Origin: Methylobacillus flagellatus KT | GTDB taxonomy: Bacteria > Pseudomonadota > Gammaproteobacteria > Burkholderiales > Methylophilaceae | Length of the DNA: 64,000 nucleotides | Assembly: GCF_000013705.1 (NCBI RefSeq) | Contig: NC_007947.1 | Coordinates: 2,728,001 to 2,792,000, forward strand | Reading direction: 5' to 3' | Shown here: positions 1 through 9,812 of the stretch, piece after piece | How the letters are laid out: each line of letters starts with the position of its first letter | Numbering within the stretch: position 1 is the first letter of the stretch | The notes under the pieces: generated by a model | The model's input: the letters and a program-made list of their open reading frames with translations, nothing else | What the model was told of the DNA's origin: nothing | Databases searched by the model: none | Translations under genes and position numbers: made by a program

Positions 1-3000
1 TGGTATCTCTTACTGGCGGCGAACTATCTACCAGCGGCACTGGCATTCTGGCATCCAGCCAGGGGGGGCGTGGGGGAACAGGTGGGCGCGGTGGCACAGG
101 GGGTCGCGGCGGTACGGCTGGCGATGGAGGTGGGCATACTCTTCACAGCTCCCAGTCCATTGCCAGTGACGGCGGCGGCGGCGGAAACGGCGGAACAGGG
201 GGCAATGCAGGCAATGGCGGAGCCGGTGGCAATGGCGGTTCTGTCTTCGTGACGACATTGGATACCACAGGCCGCATTGTTGCCGGCATGACAGCCATCC
301 TGGCGGAAAGCCACGGCGGGATCGGTGGTGTTGGCGGCCAGGGCGGGACAGGCGGCCAAGGTGGGACAGGTGGGACTGCAGGCCATGTCACCTCCTGGTT
401 CTGGGATGGCAGCCAGCATGGCGCATCCGGCGTAGGGGGTAACGGAGGCGCTGGTGGAAATGGTGGAAATGGTGGAAATGGTGGAAATGGCGGCAGTGTC
501 AATGTCACCAATGCGCAACAACTGCAAACCACTGGTGCCAGCTATGCCTCGGCGATTTTAGCTCAAAGCCTGGGAGCGATTGGCGGTAATGGTGGCAACA
601 TCGGAAATGGTGGCGCTGCGGGCATAGGGGGTGCAAGCGGTTCAGACTGCTATCCTGCATCACTGCCCACTGACCCATGCATGAATCCAATTAGCTGGGC
701 CGCGGGAGCAAATGGCACCGCGGGCCCGGCAGGCTCGGCCAACGGCAGCAGTAACCAAACAGGCGGCAGCGGAGGCCAGGTCACTGTCAACAATACCGGC
801 AGCATCCTGACTGTAGGTTCCCGCTCCGATGCGATCACCGCCCTCAGCGTTGGCGGTGTGTCTGGGCTGGCCAGCTACATGGCACAAGACCTGTTCTGGG
901 CCGGCCTGCCGACTGGTGCACAGTCCGGCGGTGCAGGCAATGTCGTGGCTGGCAACACTGCCCTACTCATGACAGAAGGCAATCAATCCAGCGGCATCAT
1001 GGCGCTCAGCCTGGCGTCCGGGTTCGGCGCTGGTGATGTCACGGCCACCAACACCGGCACCATCGTCACCCATGGCAGCGCGAGTCATGCAATGGCTGCA
1101 CGCTCCCAGGTCTATGCCATGGGCACTGGAAATTCAGCAGCGGGCGATATCAGCGCCAGCAATATCGGCGGCACTATCCTCACGGATGGGTCAAGCGCAG
1201 CAGGGATCATCGCTGAAAGCATTTCGGCCATGGGTACATCTGGCGATGTGACAGTGGACAGCACCAATGGTGTGATACAGCTGACGGGCAGCGGTCACGC
1301 TTCTGCCATCAGTGCATTGAGCCAGGCGGATGACGATGCGGGCAATGTGAGCATCAGCAATGTATCAGGCAGGATCATCAGTGCCACTGGCGGCGATGCT
1401 TCCGCGATTCGCGCACATAGTATTTCGGCCACAGGCAATGCGGGCAATATCCGCCTGGATAATCGTGGTGGCGAGATTGTCTCAAACAATACTGGCATTG
1501 CAATCCACCTATCCAGCCAGGCCAATAATGGCATCGCAGGCAACATCGAGGTGCTGAACCATAGTGCCATCATTTCGACAGCACCAGGCAGCATCGCATT
1601 GACATTGGAAAGCCTCGGTTTCACCGGCGGCAACATCCTGTTCGAAAACGGCGGCCTGGTGGAAGGCGGCGCAGGCGGTACTGCCATCTCCCTGGTCGGC
1701 GGCAACAACAACCGGATTGTGAACGACAACAGCCTGGACCCTGCCGACACTGCGGTCATTCGCACTGGCGGAAACATATTCGACACCGTCATCAAGGGCA
1801 CAACCGGCAACGACAGGATAGAGAACCTCAACGGCGCCATGATCTTCGGCTCCGTGGACCTCGGGGCTGGCACCAATGCGTTCCACAATGGCGCCGGTTC
1901 CTATTACCACACCGGCAGCCAGGTAAACCTGGGCGCAGGCAACCTGTTCACCAACGACGGTTACTTCTCCCCTGGCGGCCTGGGCACGGTCATGTCCAAC
2001 CTCAGCGGCAACGGGCCTGTCACACTCACCGGCGACTTTGTCCAATCTGCCACCGGTCACCTGCTGTTCGACATTAATTTCGCCACCAGCGCAGCAGCAC
2101 TGGACTTCACTGACCTGCTGCACGTGACAGGCACAGTGTCCCTGGATGGACAGGTGACACTCAATCCTGTCACGGCCGGCGCCGGCAAACCCGGCTTCAA
2201 CCAGATTCCACTGGTGGTCTCAGGAGCTGGTGCGATCACGGACAACGGCATTACGCTCAATCCGTATTTCTATAACGGCAACCCTTCCACTACAGTCGCC
2301 TTCAAGCCGACACTGACCTTCATCGGCGATACACTGTTCCTGACCTACAATGTGGAATACAGTCAAAACTTCGCTACGCAGAACGCAAGCAGCTATATCA
2401 ACAACCTCATCAACCCTGCCCAGATTGCCGGCGCACCCGCCTACCAACCTGTCATTGATGCAGTCATCAGCATCTGGGACCCGGTAGCTTACCAACGCGC
2501 AGTGGATTCCATCACAGGTGAAGGCACAGTGGCCAGCCAGCAAGCGATTGCCAGCTCGCGCGCCGGGTTCGCCAATAGCATATTCAACGAATCCTCCGCG
2601 TTGCTGGATTGCGATAGCAACCCCATCACGGCAACACGCCAGGAATGCGAGAAGGAGGAACGCAGCTGGATCAGGATGAACCGTCGCGTCATGGACATAT
2701 CGGGCAATCCGAATACAGCCTCCACCTGGAGCAGTGATTCAGGCGCTGCCGCAGGCTATGACCGCCGCGTAGGTGAGCATACCGTCGTAGGGGCGGCGCT
2801 CGGCTTCTCGCACCTGAACTACAACGTGTCGGACCGCTGGACTTCCGGCCGCGCCAATGGCATCAATATCGGCGTGCACGGCATGGTGAAATCCGATGCC
2901 GGCCTGTATGGCAAGGCGCTGCTCATGGCCGGGTATTTCGAGAATGACCATAGCCGCTACGCGATTGGCCGCCGTGTGACTGGCGACCACAAAACCTCTG

Positions 3001-3473
3001 CATTTGGCGGTGCCATCGAGTTCGGATTCAAGAGCTACCTGAACTCCTTGAGTATCAACCCATTTATGGCAGTGCAATACGACAGCATCCGTCAGCGGGG
3101 ATATGCTGAAGACGACCCAACCTGGGGTAATCGTTACGAGTCGGAGAGCGTATATTCCCTGCCAATATCAGCCGGGCTGCGCATCGAAGGTAGCGTGGTC
3201 AATGGGTTCGGCCTCATGGTCAAACCCAATCTGAAGTACGCCTACATTCACGAAGCCAAGGGTGACCGTGGGATTACGCTCTCGCCTAACCCGGCACCAG
3301 CGTATCGCACCCGGATTGATGGCCTCAGCGCACCCGATAACGTTCAGCAACTCGAAGTAGGGCTCAAGGCACAATTGAGCAATACCATCGAATTCAACCT
3401 GAATATTGTCAAGGAATGGGCCTCTGGCACCAACGCCACCCTGGGTGCGCTGGGCATGAGCTATTTCTTCTAG
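1..3473 (+). CDS. Glycine-rich autotransporter, 5' end outside window
   Basis: The frame is open from base 3, so the true start and signal peptide lie upstream of the window. The GTG at 249 is internal. The first ~180 visible codons are dominated by GG-x and GGNGG repeats. A long passenger follows, with loosely repeated units ending in patterns like GxIxTxGxxAxAIxAxS, typical of a beta-helix. The last ~280 residues, from about the SWIRMNRR segment, look like an autotransporter beta-barrel: alternating hydrophobic strands, with the protein ending in the aromatic run YFF, as outer membrane proteins do. A Cys pair (LDC...QEC) sits just before the barrel. Family knowledge says the barrel inserts in the outer membrane and exposes the passenger at the surface. 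Adhesion is possible, but nothing here defines the ligand. No neighbour suggests a partner gene. Confidence 0.85.
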   Translation, partial: VSLTGGELSTSGTGILASSQGGRGGTGGRGGTGGRGGTAGDGGGHTLHSSQSIASDGGGGGNGGTGGNAGNGGAGGNGGSVFVTTLDTTGRIVAGMTAILAESHGGIGGVGGQGGTGGQGGTGGTAGHVTSWFWDGSQHGASGVGGNGGAGGNGGNGGNGGNGGSVNVTNAQQLQTTGASYASAILAQSLGAIGGNGGNIGNGGAAGIGGASGSDCYPASLPTDPCMNPISWAAGANGTAGPAGSANGSSNQTGGSGGQVTVNNTGSILTVGSRSDAITALSVGGVSGLASYMAQDLFWAGLPTGAQSGGAGNVVAGNTALLMTEGNQSSGIMALSLASGFGAGDVTATNTGTIVTHGSASHAMAARSQVYAMGTGNSAAGDISASNIGGTILTDGSSAAGIIAESISAMGTSGDVTVDSTNGVIQLTGSGHASAISALSQADDDAGNVSISNVSGRIISATGGDASAIRAHSISATGNAGNIRLDNRGGEIVSNNTGIAIHLSSQANNGIAGNIEVLNHSAIISTAPGSIALTLESLGFTGGNILFENGGLVEGGAGGTAISLVGGNNNRIVNDNSLDPADTAVIRTGGNIFDTVIKGTTGNDRIENLNGAMIFGSVDLGAGTNAFHNGAGSYYHTGSQVNLGAGNLFTNDGYFSPGGLGTVMSNLSGNGPVTLTGDFVQSATGHLLFDINFATSAAALDFTDLLHVTGTVSLDGQVTLNPVTAGAGKPGFNQIPLVVSGAGAITDNGITLNPYFYNGNPSTTVAFKPTLTFIGDTLFLTYNVEYSQNFATQNASSYINNLINPAQIAGAPAYQPVIDAVISIWDPVAYQRAVDSITGEGTVASQQAIASSRAGFANSIFNESSALLDCDSNPITATRQECEKEERSWIRMNRRVMDISGNPNTASTWSSDSGAAAGYDRRVGEHTVVGAALGFSHLNYNVSDRWTSGRANGINIGVHGMVKSDAGLYGKALLMAGYFENDHSRYAIGRRVTGDHKTSAFGGAIEFGFKSYLNSLSINPFMAVQYDSIRQRGYAEDDPTWGNRYESESVYSLPISAGLRIEGSVVNGFGLMVKPNLKYAYIHEAKGDRGITLSPNPAPAYRTRIDGLSAPDNVQQLEVGLKAQLSNTIEFNLNIVKEWASGTNATLGALGMSYFF
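453..488 (+). repeat. Four tandem copies of a 9-bp unit (GGTGGAAAT)
   Basis: Four identical consecutive 9-bp units at 453-461, 462-470, 471-479 and 480-488 encode Gly-Gly-Asn each time. They lie in the glycine-rich passenger of the autotransporter. Because the unit is a multiple of three, copy-number change by slippage would alter passenger length without breaking the frame. Confidence 0.9.
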
Positions 3474-3546
3474 CCATCTGGCAGGTTCCGTCACGCTCGC
3501 AATACAGGTCAATCTCTTTATACTGCCACCTACGATCAATACACAT

Positions 3547-3566
3547 GGCCCCACCCCAGTGGGGCC
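3547..3566 (+). terminator. GC-rich hairpin after the autotransporter gene
   Basis: GGCCCCAC and GTGGGGCC form a perfect 8-bp stem around a 4-base loop, 74 bases after the autotransporter stop and 30 bases before the next gene. No T run follows, so intrinsic termination is uncertain. It may only be an mRNA-stabilising hairpin. Confidence 0.4.
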
Positions 3567-3596
3567 AATAACCCACAGATCAACAGGAGAGAGATC

Positions 3597-4193
3597 ATGA
3601 CCACGACACTGCGCGACTTGACCGGGCTTGGCCAGGCACCGGCATCACTGGCCGATTCGGCCCTGATCCTGATTGACTGCCAGAACACTTATCGCGAAGG
3701 CATCATGCAACTGGAAGGCGTCGAACCCGCGCTGCAGGAAGCAAGGCGCCTGCTGGAAAAAGCGCGCAAGCTCGAGGTACCGGTGATCCATATCCAGCAT
3801 GATGCAGGCGAAGGCACGCCATATGATATTCGTGCCAAGATCGGCCAGATTGCGGATGCGGTCGCACCCATTGAAGGTGAAACAGTCATTACCAAGCATT
3901 ATCCCAACTCCTTTGTTGGAACCAACCTGGATGAGGCATTGAAGGCCAACGGTGTCCGCAACATTGTGTTGGTGGGCTTTATGACGCACATGTGCATCAA
4001 CTCCACCGCGCATGGTGGCTTCAACCTGGGTTATGCGCCCACCGTGGTTGCCAGCGCCACCGCAACCCGGGCCCTTCCCGGTGCGGACGGCAGCATCATT
4101 CCGGCCTCCGATGTGCACAAGGCTGCACTGGCTGCTACGCGCGACTTGTATGCTGCCATTGCCAATGACGTGGATGCAGTCATCCAGGCATGA
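3597..4193 (+). CDS. Isochorismatase-family cysteine hydrolase
   Basis: This 198-residue protein has the cysteine hydrolase fold seen in isochorismatases, nicotinamidases and related amidases. The expected triad is visible: Asp27 in LILIDCQNTY, Lys100 in VITKHYPNSF, and Cys133 in GFMTHMCINS. The ATG at 3597 has a clear ribosome site (CAGGAGAGAG) and a standard family length. These enzymes hydrolyse amide or vinyl-ether bonds through a Cys-linked intermediate in the cytoplasm. The substrate cannot be told from the sequence. It stands alone, with hairpins on both sides, and no pathway partner is adjacent. A second, more distant family member (YcaC-like) lies at 46407-47030. Confidence 0.85.
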   Translation: MTTTLRDLTGLGQAPASLADSALILIDCQNTYREGIMQLEGVEPALQEARRLLEKARKLEVPVIHIQHDAGEGTPYDIRAKIGQIADAVAPIEGETVITKHYPNSFVGTNLDEALKANGVRNIVLVGFMTHMCINSTAHGGFNLGYAPTVVASATATRALPGADGSIIPASDVHKAALAATRDLYAAIANDVDAVIQA

Positions 4194-4549
4194 GATAGAA
4201 CAGCACTGGGTGGGTGCTCACCACTCAGTGCAGCTCTTTCGATCATGCCTTCCTTCCCGCAATTCCCTCCAGCTGGCTCAACAAACATTTCCTGAAATAT
4301 CAACTCTCATCCGAAGCAAGGACTCACCCTGCGCCAACACATTGTCGGCAAAAGGCATATGCTCCGCATGCTCTTTTCCGAGGCATGCGCATCGTGTCGT
4401 GCACCAAAAAACACCCTTGACCAACACAAGGAAATGACATAACTTCTCATCCAGTCACTATATGTTGTGGTCAGCAGCATTGCCATGACATCAAAGCCTG
4501 CACACTCAGCAACAGCGAACTCAGCCAGAAAAACCAGAGAGGACCCCCC
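4194..4549. other. 356-bp intergenic region upstream of nrdJa
   Basis: No gene is seen. At 4203-4231 GCACTG and CAGTGC with inner GTGG and CCAC arms make an imperfect 11-bp stem over a 7-base loop, but no T run follows; it may mark the end of the hydrolase transcript. The downstream half carries the tandem NrdR-like sites listed separately. I looked for the conserved elements of a cobalamin riboswitch and did not find them. Confidence 0.6.
4424..4470 (+). promoter_or_regulatory. Tandem NrdR-box-like sites before nrdJa
   Basis: The 16-mer at 4455-4470, TCACTATATGTTGTGG, matches the NrdR consensus (ACACWATATATWGTGT-like) at about 12 positions, including the CAC...GTG ends. A weaker 16-mer at 4424-4439, ACACAAGGAAATGACA, starts exactly 31 bp upstream, i.e. 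about three helical turns. NrdR boxes in front of ribonucleotide reductase genes commonly occur in pairs with this spacing. The sites end 79 bases before the nrdJa start. No nrdR gene is in the window. The stronger site is convincing; the weaker one rests mainly on its spacing. Confidence 0.6.
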
Positions 4550-6709
4550 ATGCTCAAGGCCGTGAAAACTGCTAAACCCGAGACTCAGGAAGCCGAAGTG
4601 CCAGATGTTCCCATGCAGTCCGTTTCCCTGGACATTTGGGACAAGAAGTACCGCCTGAAAACCAAGCAAGGCAGTTTCATCGACCAGGACATGGACGACA
4701 CCTACAAGCGCGTAGCACGCGCATTGGCCGATGTGGAGGAAACCGAGGAAAAGCGCAGCCTGTGGTTCGAGAAGTTCCTCTGGGCGTTGCGCCGCGGCGC
4801 GATCCCCGCCGGACGCATTACCTCCAATGCAGGCGCGCAGGAGCACAAGCCCGCCACCAGCACCATCAACTGCACCGTCTCCGGCATCGTCGAGGACAGC
4901 ATGGATGGCATCCTGGAGAAAGTGCACGAGGCCGGCCTGACCTTGAAGGCGGGCTGCGGCATCGGCTATGAGTTCTCCACCCTGCGGCCCAAAGGCGCTT
5001 TTGTCGCAGGCGCGGGCGCCTACACCAGTGGCCCGCTCTCGTTCATGGATATCTACGACAAGATGTGCTTCACTGTCTCGTCCGCAGGTGGCCGCCGTGG
5101 CGCACAGATGGCGACCTTCGACATTTCTCATCCTGACGTGACCGATTTCATCAAGGCCAAGCGCGAGGCAGGGCGCCTGCGCCAGTTCAACCTATCCACC
5201 TTGATCACCAGGGAGTTCATGGAAGCGGTGAAGACAGATGCGGAATGGAAGCTCGCCTTCCCCGTCACCGCGAGGGAGGCCGAGCAGGACAAACTCGACC
5301 TCGACGATGAGCACGCGGTAGTCTGGCGCGAATGGCCGGTGAAGGACAAATACCTCACACGCGAATCCGACGGCAAGGTGGCCTGTCGGGTCTACAAGAC
5401 CATCAAGGCGCAGCGCCTGTGGGATGTGATCATGTCCTCCACCTACGATTTCGCCGAGCCCGGCTTCATCCTCATCGACCGCGTCAACGAGATGAACAAC
5501 AACTGGTATTGCGAGAACATCCGTGCCACCAACCCATGCGGCGAACAGCCGCTGCCGCCTTATGGCGCCTGCCTGCTTGGCTCGATCAACCTGACCAAGT
5601 TCGTGCGCGAACCGTTCACCGACAAAGCCTATTTCGACTGGGACGAATACCGCGAAGTCGTCGCCATCTTCACCCGCATGCTCGATAACGTCGTCGAAAT
5701 CAACGGTCTGCCCTTGCAGCAACAGCGTGACGAGATCGCCCGCAAGCGCCGCCACGGTATGGGCTACCTGGGGCTGGGCTCCACGCTCACCATGCTCAGG
5801 ATGAAATATGGCGAGGCCGATTCGCTGCAGTTCACCGAGGAAGTCACCAAGGTCATGGCCGAAGTCGGTTGGGAAGTCGGCGTGCAGCTGGCGGAAGAAA
5901 AGGGCCCGGCCCCTATCATGGAGGAGGAATTCGAGATCACTCCCGACCTCCTGTCCAAGCGCCCCGAAATGGCGAAAGACGGCATCAAGCTTGGCGACAA
6001 GGTCAAGGGCAAGGTGCTCATGGGCCGCTACAGCCGCTACTTGCAACAGTTCCCGGCAGCGCTGCGCAAGCGCATCGCCGAGACCGGCGCCCGCTTCAGC
6101 CACCACAGTTCGATCGCACCGACCGGCACCATCTCGCTCAGCCTGGCCAACAATGCCAGCAACGGCATCGAGCCATCGTTTGCGCACCACTACAGCCGCA
6201 ACGTCATCCGCGAAGGCAAGAAGTCCAAGGAAAAGGTCGACGTGTTCTCTTACGAACTGCTGGCCTACCGCGCGTTGGTCAACCCGGATGCGATGCCGTT
6301 CTCCGACCAGGCCGAAACGCAGTTGCCGGAATACTTCATGGATTCGTCCACCATCCCGGCAAAAGCCCATGTGGACATCCAGGCCGCCGCGCAGAAATGG
6401 ATAGACAGCTCCATTTCCAAGACCATCAATGTGCCGACCGATTACGATTTCAACGATTTCAAGGACATCTACCTTTACGCCTATGAAAAAGGGCTCAAGG
6501 GTTGCACCACCTTCCGCTTCAATCCCGAAGCCTTCCAGGGCGTGCTGGTGACAGAGAAGGACCTCGAGAACACCACCTATAAGTTCACGCTGGACGACGG
6601 CACCGTGATCGAGGCCAAGGGCAACGAGGAAATCGAGTACGACGGCGAAATCCACACCGCCGCCAACCTCTACGACGCCCTCAAGGAAGGCTATTACGGC
6701 AAGTTCTAA
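4550..6709 (+). CDS. nrdJa: B12-dependent ribonucleotide reductase, large part (NrdJa)
   Basis: This 719-residue protein is the catalytic barrel of an adenosylcobalamin-dependent class II ribonucleotide reductase, which converts ribonucleotides to deoxyribonucleotides. NPCGEQ at 328-333 holds the predicted thiyl-radical Cys330 with Asn328 and Glu332. Cys341, eleven residues later, and Cys108 (TSTINC) fit the redox-active pair. The spacing of 11 between the thiyl and second cysteine is that of known class II enzymes. The protein ends at KEGYYGKF, without the cysteine-rich tail that re-reduces the active site; that tail is on the next gene, so the enzyme is split as in Pseudomonas nrdJa/nrdJb. 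Class II enzymes need no oxygen, so they work in air and without it. The start at 4550 follows a GAGAGGAC ribosome site. Likely NrdR-controlled. Confidence 0.93.
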   Translation: MLKAVKTAKPETQEAEVPDVPMQSVSLDIWDKKYRLKTKQGSFIDQDMDDTYKRVARALADVEETEEKRSLWFEKFLWALRRGAIPAGRITSNAGAQEHKPATSTINCTVSGIVEDSMDGILEKVHEAGLTLKAGCGIGYEFSTLRPKGAFVAGAGAYTSGPLSFMDIYDKMCFTVSSAGGRRGAQMATFDISHPDVTDFIKAKREAGRLRQFNLSTLITREFMEAVKTDAEWKLAFPVTAREAEQDKLDLDDEHAVVWREWPVKDKYLTRESDGKVACRVYKTIKAQRLWDVIMSSTYDFAEPGFILIDRVNEMNNNWYCENIRATNPCGEQPLPPYGACLLGSINLTKFVREPFTDKAYFDWDEYREVVAIFTRMLDNVVEINGLPLQQQRDEIARKRRHGMGYLGLGSTLTMLRMKYGEADSLQFTEEVTKVMAEVGWEVGVQLAEEKGPAPIMEEEFEITPDLLSKRPEMAKDGIKLGDKVKGKVLMGRYSRYLQQFPAALRKRIAETGARFSHHSSIAPTGTISLSLANNASNGIEPSFAHHYSRNVIREGKKSKEKVDVFSYELLAYRALVNPDAMPFSDQAETQLPEYFMDSSTIPAKAHVDIQAAAQKWIDSSISKTINVPTDYDFNDFKDIYLYAYEKGLKGCTTFRFNPEAFQGVLVTEKDLENTTYKFTLDDGTVIEAKGNEEIEYDGEIHTAANLYDALKEGYYGKF

Positions 6710-6779
6710 AACACATTGCCGGGCAGCGGACTACAATCTGTTGCCCGGCCCCAGTGGCGCAAGCACACAGGAGACGATC

Positions 6780-7493
6780 ATGGCAATCAAGATAGACAAG
6801 AAAATCACCGGTTACAACGTCATCACCGAAGAAGACAAACTCAAGGCGGCACAAATGGCGGCCGAGCAGCAGGCGCACGAGCAGAAGCTTGCCGAGATCG
6901 TGCAACTGGGCGAACCGCTCAGCCGCCCGGAAATGCTCATCGGCAACACCTATAAGATCAAGACGCCGGTGACCGAACATGCCCTCTACATTACTATCAA
7001 TGACATTGTGATGAACGAAGGTACCCCGCAGGAGCACCGCCGCCCGTTCGAGATCTTCATCAATTCCAAGAACATGGAGCACTTCCAGTGGATCGTTGCG
7101 CTCACGCGTGTCATGTCGGCCACTTTCCGTAAGGGCGGCGATATCACTTTTCTGGTGGAAGAGCTCAAGAGCGTATTCGAGCCCAGCGGCGGTTATTTCA
7201 AGAAAGGTGGCAAGTACATCCCCAGCCTGGTCGCTGAGATCGGCGAAGTGCTCGAGCAGCATCTCTATCAGATCGGCATGCTGAAGAAGTCCGGCCCCGA
7301 TGAACACCAGCAGAAGCTCATCGACGAGAAACGCGCCGAATACATGGAAAAACATGCGGCATCTGGTGCTGAAACCAATGCCGATGGATTCCCGCCCGGC
7401 GCGCAATTATGCAATAAGTGCCAGACCAAGGCCGCTATCGTCATGGACGGTTGCCTCACATGCCTCAATTGCGGGGATAGCAAGTGTGGCTGA
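6780..7493 (+). CDS. nrdJb: B12-dependent ribonucleotide reductase, small part (NrdJb)
   Basis: This 237-residue partner of the split class II reductase begins 70 bases after nrdJa. The ATG at 6780 follows CAGGAGACGATC; an in-frame ATG at 6741 is possible but has no ribosome site. The middle (about residues 50-170) resembles the TSCPD-type region of class II C-termini. The last 27 residues carry six cysteines (C211, C214, C225, C228, C231, C236) in a pattern like two linked zinc- or thiol-type knuckles. By analogy with the Pseudomonas enzyme, these pass electrons from thioredoxin to the active-site pair on NrdJa and help cobalamin binding. Which cysteines do what cannot be read from sequence alone. 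A strong terminator follows. Confidence 0.9.
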   Translation: MAIKIDKKITGYNVITEEDKLKAAQMAAEQQAHEQKLAEIVQLGEPLSRPEMLIGNTYKIKTPVTEHALYITINDIVMNEGTPQEHRRPFEIFINSKNMEHFQWIVALTRVMSATFRKGGDITFLVEELKSVFEPSGGYFKKGGKYIPSLVAEIGEVLEQHLYQIGMLKKSGPDEHQQKLIDEKRAEYMEKHAASGAETNADGFPPGAQLCNKCQTKAAIVMDGCLTCLNCGDSKCG

Positions 7494-7570
7494 GTCTCAG
7501 CCGGCTTGGAGTCGGCCAGTAAGCCTGTTGTACACCATCAGTTAATATCTGCCAGTCTCGGCTTCATCAA

Positions 7571-7604
7571 AAACAAAAATCCCATTTAAATGGGATTTTT
7601 GTTT
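7571..7604. terminator. Bidirectional intrinsic terminator
   Basis: A perfect inverted repeat, AAACAAAAATCCCATTT and its reverse complement, lies between the convergent nrdJb and fae-like genes. The stem is flanked by A runs on one side and T runs on the other, so it reads as an intrinsic terminator on both strands. Confidence 0.9.
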
Positions 7605-7721
7605 TCAACACCACCCTGCCATTTTCACCAGGGCAACTCTGTCCTGTTGACTGCAGCGCCCGATAGCGCCAGCTCTCCAGTCCAGATAGCGTTATGAAGA
7701 GGAATCTTGCCCCCTGTGGAG

Positions 7722-8258
7722 CTACTTGGCCTGAAAGGGGTGGGCGCTAGCCTTGTACTGGGCAAGAACAGTTGAAACCTTTGGTTCTCGCTTGACTGCA
7801 TTACGAAGGGCTTGCAAGGTTGCGGAATAATTCCAATCCTGGATGCGCTCGTCAATATCTGCCTTGCTGTCGATGAACACGCCAACGCAGATAAATATAT
7901 CGTCCGCTTCTGCTTCGGGAATAGTGCCTTCAGCCACGGCATCCATGACAGCCAATGCAACACCACGTTGGGCAGGGCCGAACATTTGCACCGCTTGCCT
8001 GCCATTCTTGATGGTGACCTTGTTAAACATCACCGTCGCTGGCTTCGTCATGAGGTTGGGCGCGACTACTGCCAACAATCCATTCACCCCTGTTTTCTGG
8101 TCTGTGAGCGTGCGCACGAATGCATCTTCTGCAGCACTTCCTCTAGGGCCAATGATGAGATCAATATGGGCGACATTCTGAAGATCCAGCCCGCTTCCGT
8201 CAGGCCGCTGATCCACGACGAGTGCTTCGCCAACTAGTACACGATCGATAATTGCCAT
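7722..8258 (-). CDS. Formaldehyde-activating enzyme homologue (Fae family)
   Basis: The 178-residue protein shows the Fae signature nearly throughout: [13 protein letters not shown] (with the conserved active-site histidine), [23 protein letters not shown] and [14 protein letters not shown]. Fae condenses formaldehyde with tetrahydromethanopterin in methylotrophs. Compared with the canonical enzyme as I recall it, this copy has roughly nine extra residues between the first strand and the histidine (around [10 protein letters not shown]) and replaces several usually constant positions, so it may be a paralogue (Fae2/Fae3 type) rather than the main enzyme. The ATG follows a good AGGAG site. It starts 40 bases after the outer membrane factor gene on the same strand, so it could be the last gene of the efflux operon, which is unusual. 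Confidence 0.85.
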   Translation of the reverse strand: MAIIDRVLVGEALVVDQRPDGSGLDLQNVAHIDLIIGPRGSAAEDAFVRTLTDQKTGVNGLLAVVAPNLMTKPATVMFNKVTIKNGRQAVQMFGPAQRGVALAVMDAVAEGTIPEAEADDIFICVGVFIDSKADIDERIQDWNYSATLQALRNAVKREPKVSTVLAQYKASAHPFQAK

Positions 8259-8298
8259 TTGTAACTCCTATTGCTGATAAAAAATGAAGCTGTCCGCA

Positions 8299-9702
8299 CT
8301 ATTGGAGATTCCCTCCAAGTGCTTTGTATAGTTGCAACTCACTGATCAACTTATCCCGCTGGGTTGTAACGAACTGTTGTTCAGCTTGATAAACGGAACG
8401 TTGCGCATCCAGCACGGTGAGATAATCGTCGACCCCTGATTCATAGCGGTTTTGCGCCATGCCCAGATATGCAGTTGCGTGATCAAAATAGGCTGTCTGG
8501 GCATCAAGCTGATTGGTGTAGGTCTTACGTGCCGCCAACCCATTGGCCACTTCCTTGAAAGCAGCTTGAATAGCCTTCTCGTACTGCTTGATCTGGATAT
8601 CCTTCTGAATCTCTGCATAATCCAGATTTGCCTTCAGCCTGCCTGCGGTAAAGATGGGAATGGAGATTTGAGGGGAGAATGACCAGGCGCCTGATCCGCT
8701 ACCGAACAACCCAGACAATTCACTGCTGGAAGTGCCCAATGATGCCGATAACGCAATGCGGGGAAAGAAAGCAGCCCGGGCGGCACCAATATTGGCATTT
8801 GCAGCCTTTAACTGGTGCTCTGCCGCTTGAATATCCGGCCTGGCCAGCAATACTTCCGAGCTCAACCCTACTGGAAAATCCTCTAGTTGACCCGTGGCTA
8901 ACATCGTCTTGGGGCTGTCTAACTGAATGGGATCTTTTGTCCCCACCAATAATTGCAGGGCATTGATATCCTGCTCGACCAGCCTGGTGTATTGCTCCAC
9001 GCTTGCACGCATCGTTTCTACCTGGATGGCCGCTTGCTTCAGACTCATTGCGGAGATGAGCCCGGTCTTGAAATTGGTTTCCATCAAGTCATAGCTTTGC
9101 TGATAGGTTTTCAAGGACCGCTGGCTTATTTCCAGCAACCTTGAATCTGACTGCCAGGTAAAGTAGCTCTCGCCGATGCTTGTGATCAGGCTTAGATAGG
9201 CTGCCTTCAGGTTTTCGGTATTGGCAAAGTACTGCTCGAGGGCCTGGGTATTCAGGCTTCTCACACGTCCAAACAAATCCAGTTCATATGCCGTCAACCC
9301 AATCGATGCTGAATACTGGGTCAGCATCCAGTCTTGATTGGCTGGTGAAATCGCTGCAGGTGTCCTTGAACGTGTCCCGCCACCAGTAGCGCTCAGCTGA
9401 GGAAAGAGTTCGGACCGCTGTATCCTGTATAAAGCCTGATAGGCCTCGACATTGGCAACTGCAATGCTGATATCGCGATTGTTTAACAACGCCATGGTCA
9501 CCAGCTTCTGGAGCGCTTCATCCTTGAAGAAATGCCGCCAGTGAGGAAGTAGAGTATTGGCTGCCTGGCTGGTGGTATCCGCATCCCCGGCAGGAAAGAC
9601 CTCGGTCACCGGAGACTGCGGCCTTTCATAAGTCGGCATGTATGAGCAAGCGCCCAATGCCAAGGCCAATGTCAATGTCATCACAATGAGTTTGTAATTC
9701 AT
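8299..9702 (-). CDS. RND efflux outer membrane lipoprotein (OprM/NodT family)
   Basis: This 467-residue protein is the outer membrane channel of a tripartite efflux pump. A lipobox (LALGACS, lipidated Cys19) ends the signal peptide, and two outer-membrane-efflux repeats follow (roughly residues 60-250 and 270-460) with the usual long helical stretches and the LLARPDIQAAEHQLKAANANIGAARAAFFPRI motif region. It lies 110 bases downstream of the broken pump gene and belongs to the operon adaptor-pump-outer membrane factor. Because the pump gene is interrupted 13.8 kb upstream, it is probably no longer transcribed from the original promoter unless the inserted element supplies one. The coding frame itself is intact. 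Confidence 0.92.
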   Translation of the reverse strand: MNYKLIVMTLTLALALGACSYMPTYERPQSPVTEVFPAGDADTTSQAANTLLPHWRHFFKDEALQKLVTMALLNNRDISIAVANVEAYQALYRIQRSELFPQLSATGGGTRSRTPAAISPANQDWMLTQYSASIGLTAYELDLFGRVRSLNTQALEQYFANTENLKAAYLSLITSIGESYFTWQSDSRLLEISQRSLKTYQQSYDLMETNFKTGLISAMSLKQAAIQVETMRASVEQYTRLVEQDINALQLLVGTKDPIQLDSPKTMLATGQLEDFPVGLSSEVLLARPDIQAAEHQLKAANANIGAARAAFFPRIALSASLGTSSSELSGLFGSGSGAWSFSPQISIPIFTAGRLKANLDYAEIQKDIQIKQYEKAIQAAFKEVANGLAARKTYTNQLDAQTAYFDHATAYLGMAQNRYESGVDDYLTVLDAQRSVYQAEQQFVTTQRDKLISELQLYKALGGNLQ

Positions 9703-9812
9703 TTCTAAAAATACCTCTTCAACCTTCTTGAGAGATGGGATATCTCACTCATGACAGGGGTATGCTCGAATCACGCAATCCCCAAGCCACCATGCATTTG
9801 ATGTCTGCAACA

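Noticed and set aside
420..500. Short repeats resembling a CRISPR or satellite array
   Set aside because: They are in-frame Gly-Gly-Asn codon repeats inside the autotransporter, without spacers.
4194..4549. Possible cobalamin riboswitch before the B12-dependent reductase
   Set aside because: The conserved B12-box-type core was not found, and the hairpin present is too small.
5192..6655. 487-codon open frame on the minus strand opposite nrdJa
   Set aside because: It mirrors the codon pattern of a strongly conserved gene on the other strand, shows no family features and has no ribosome site.
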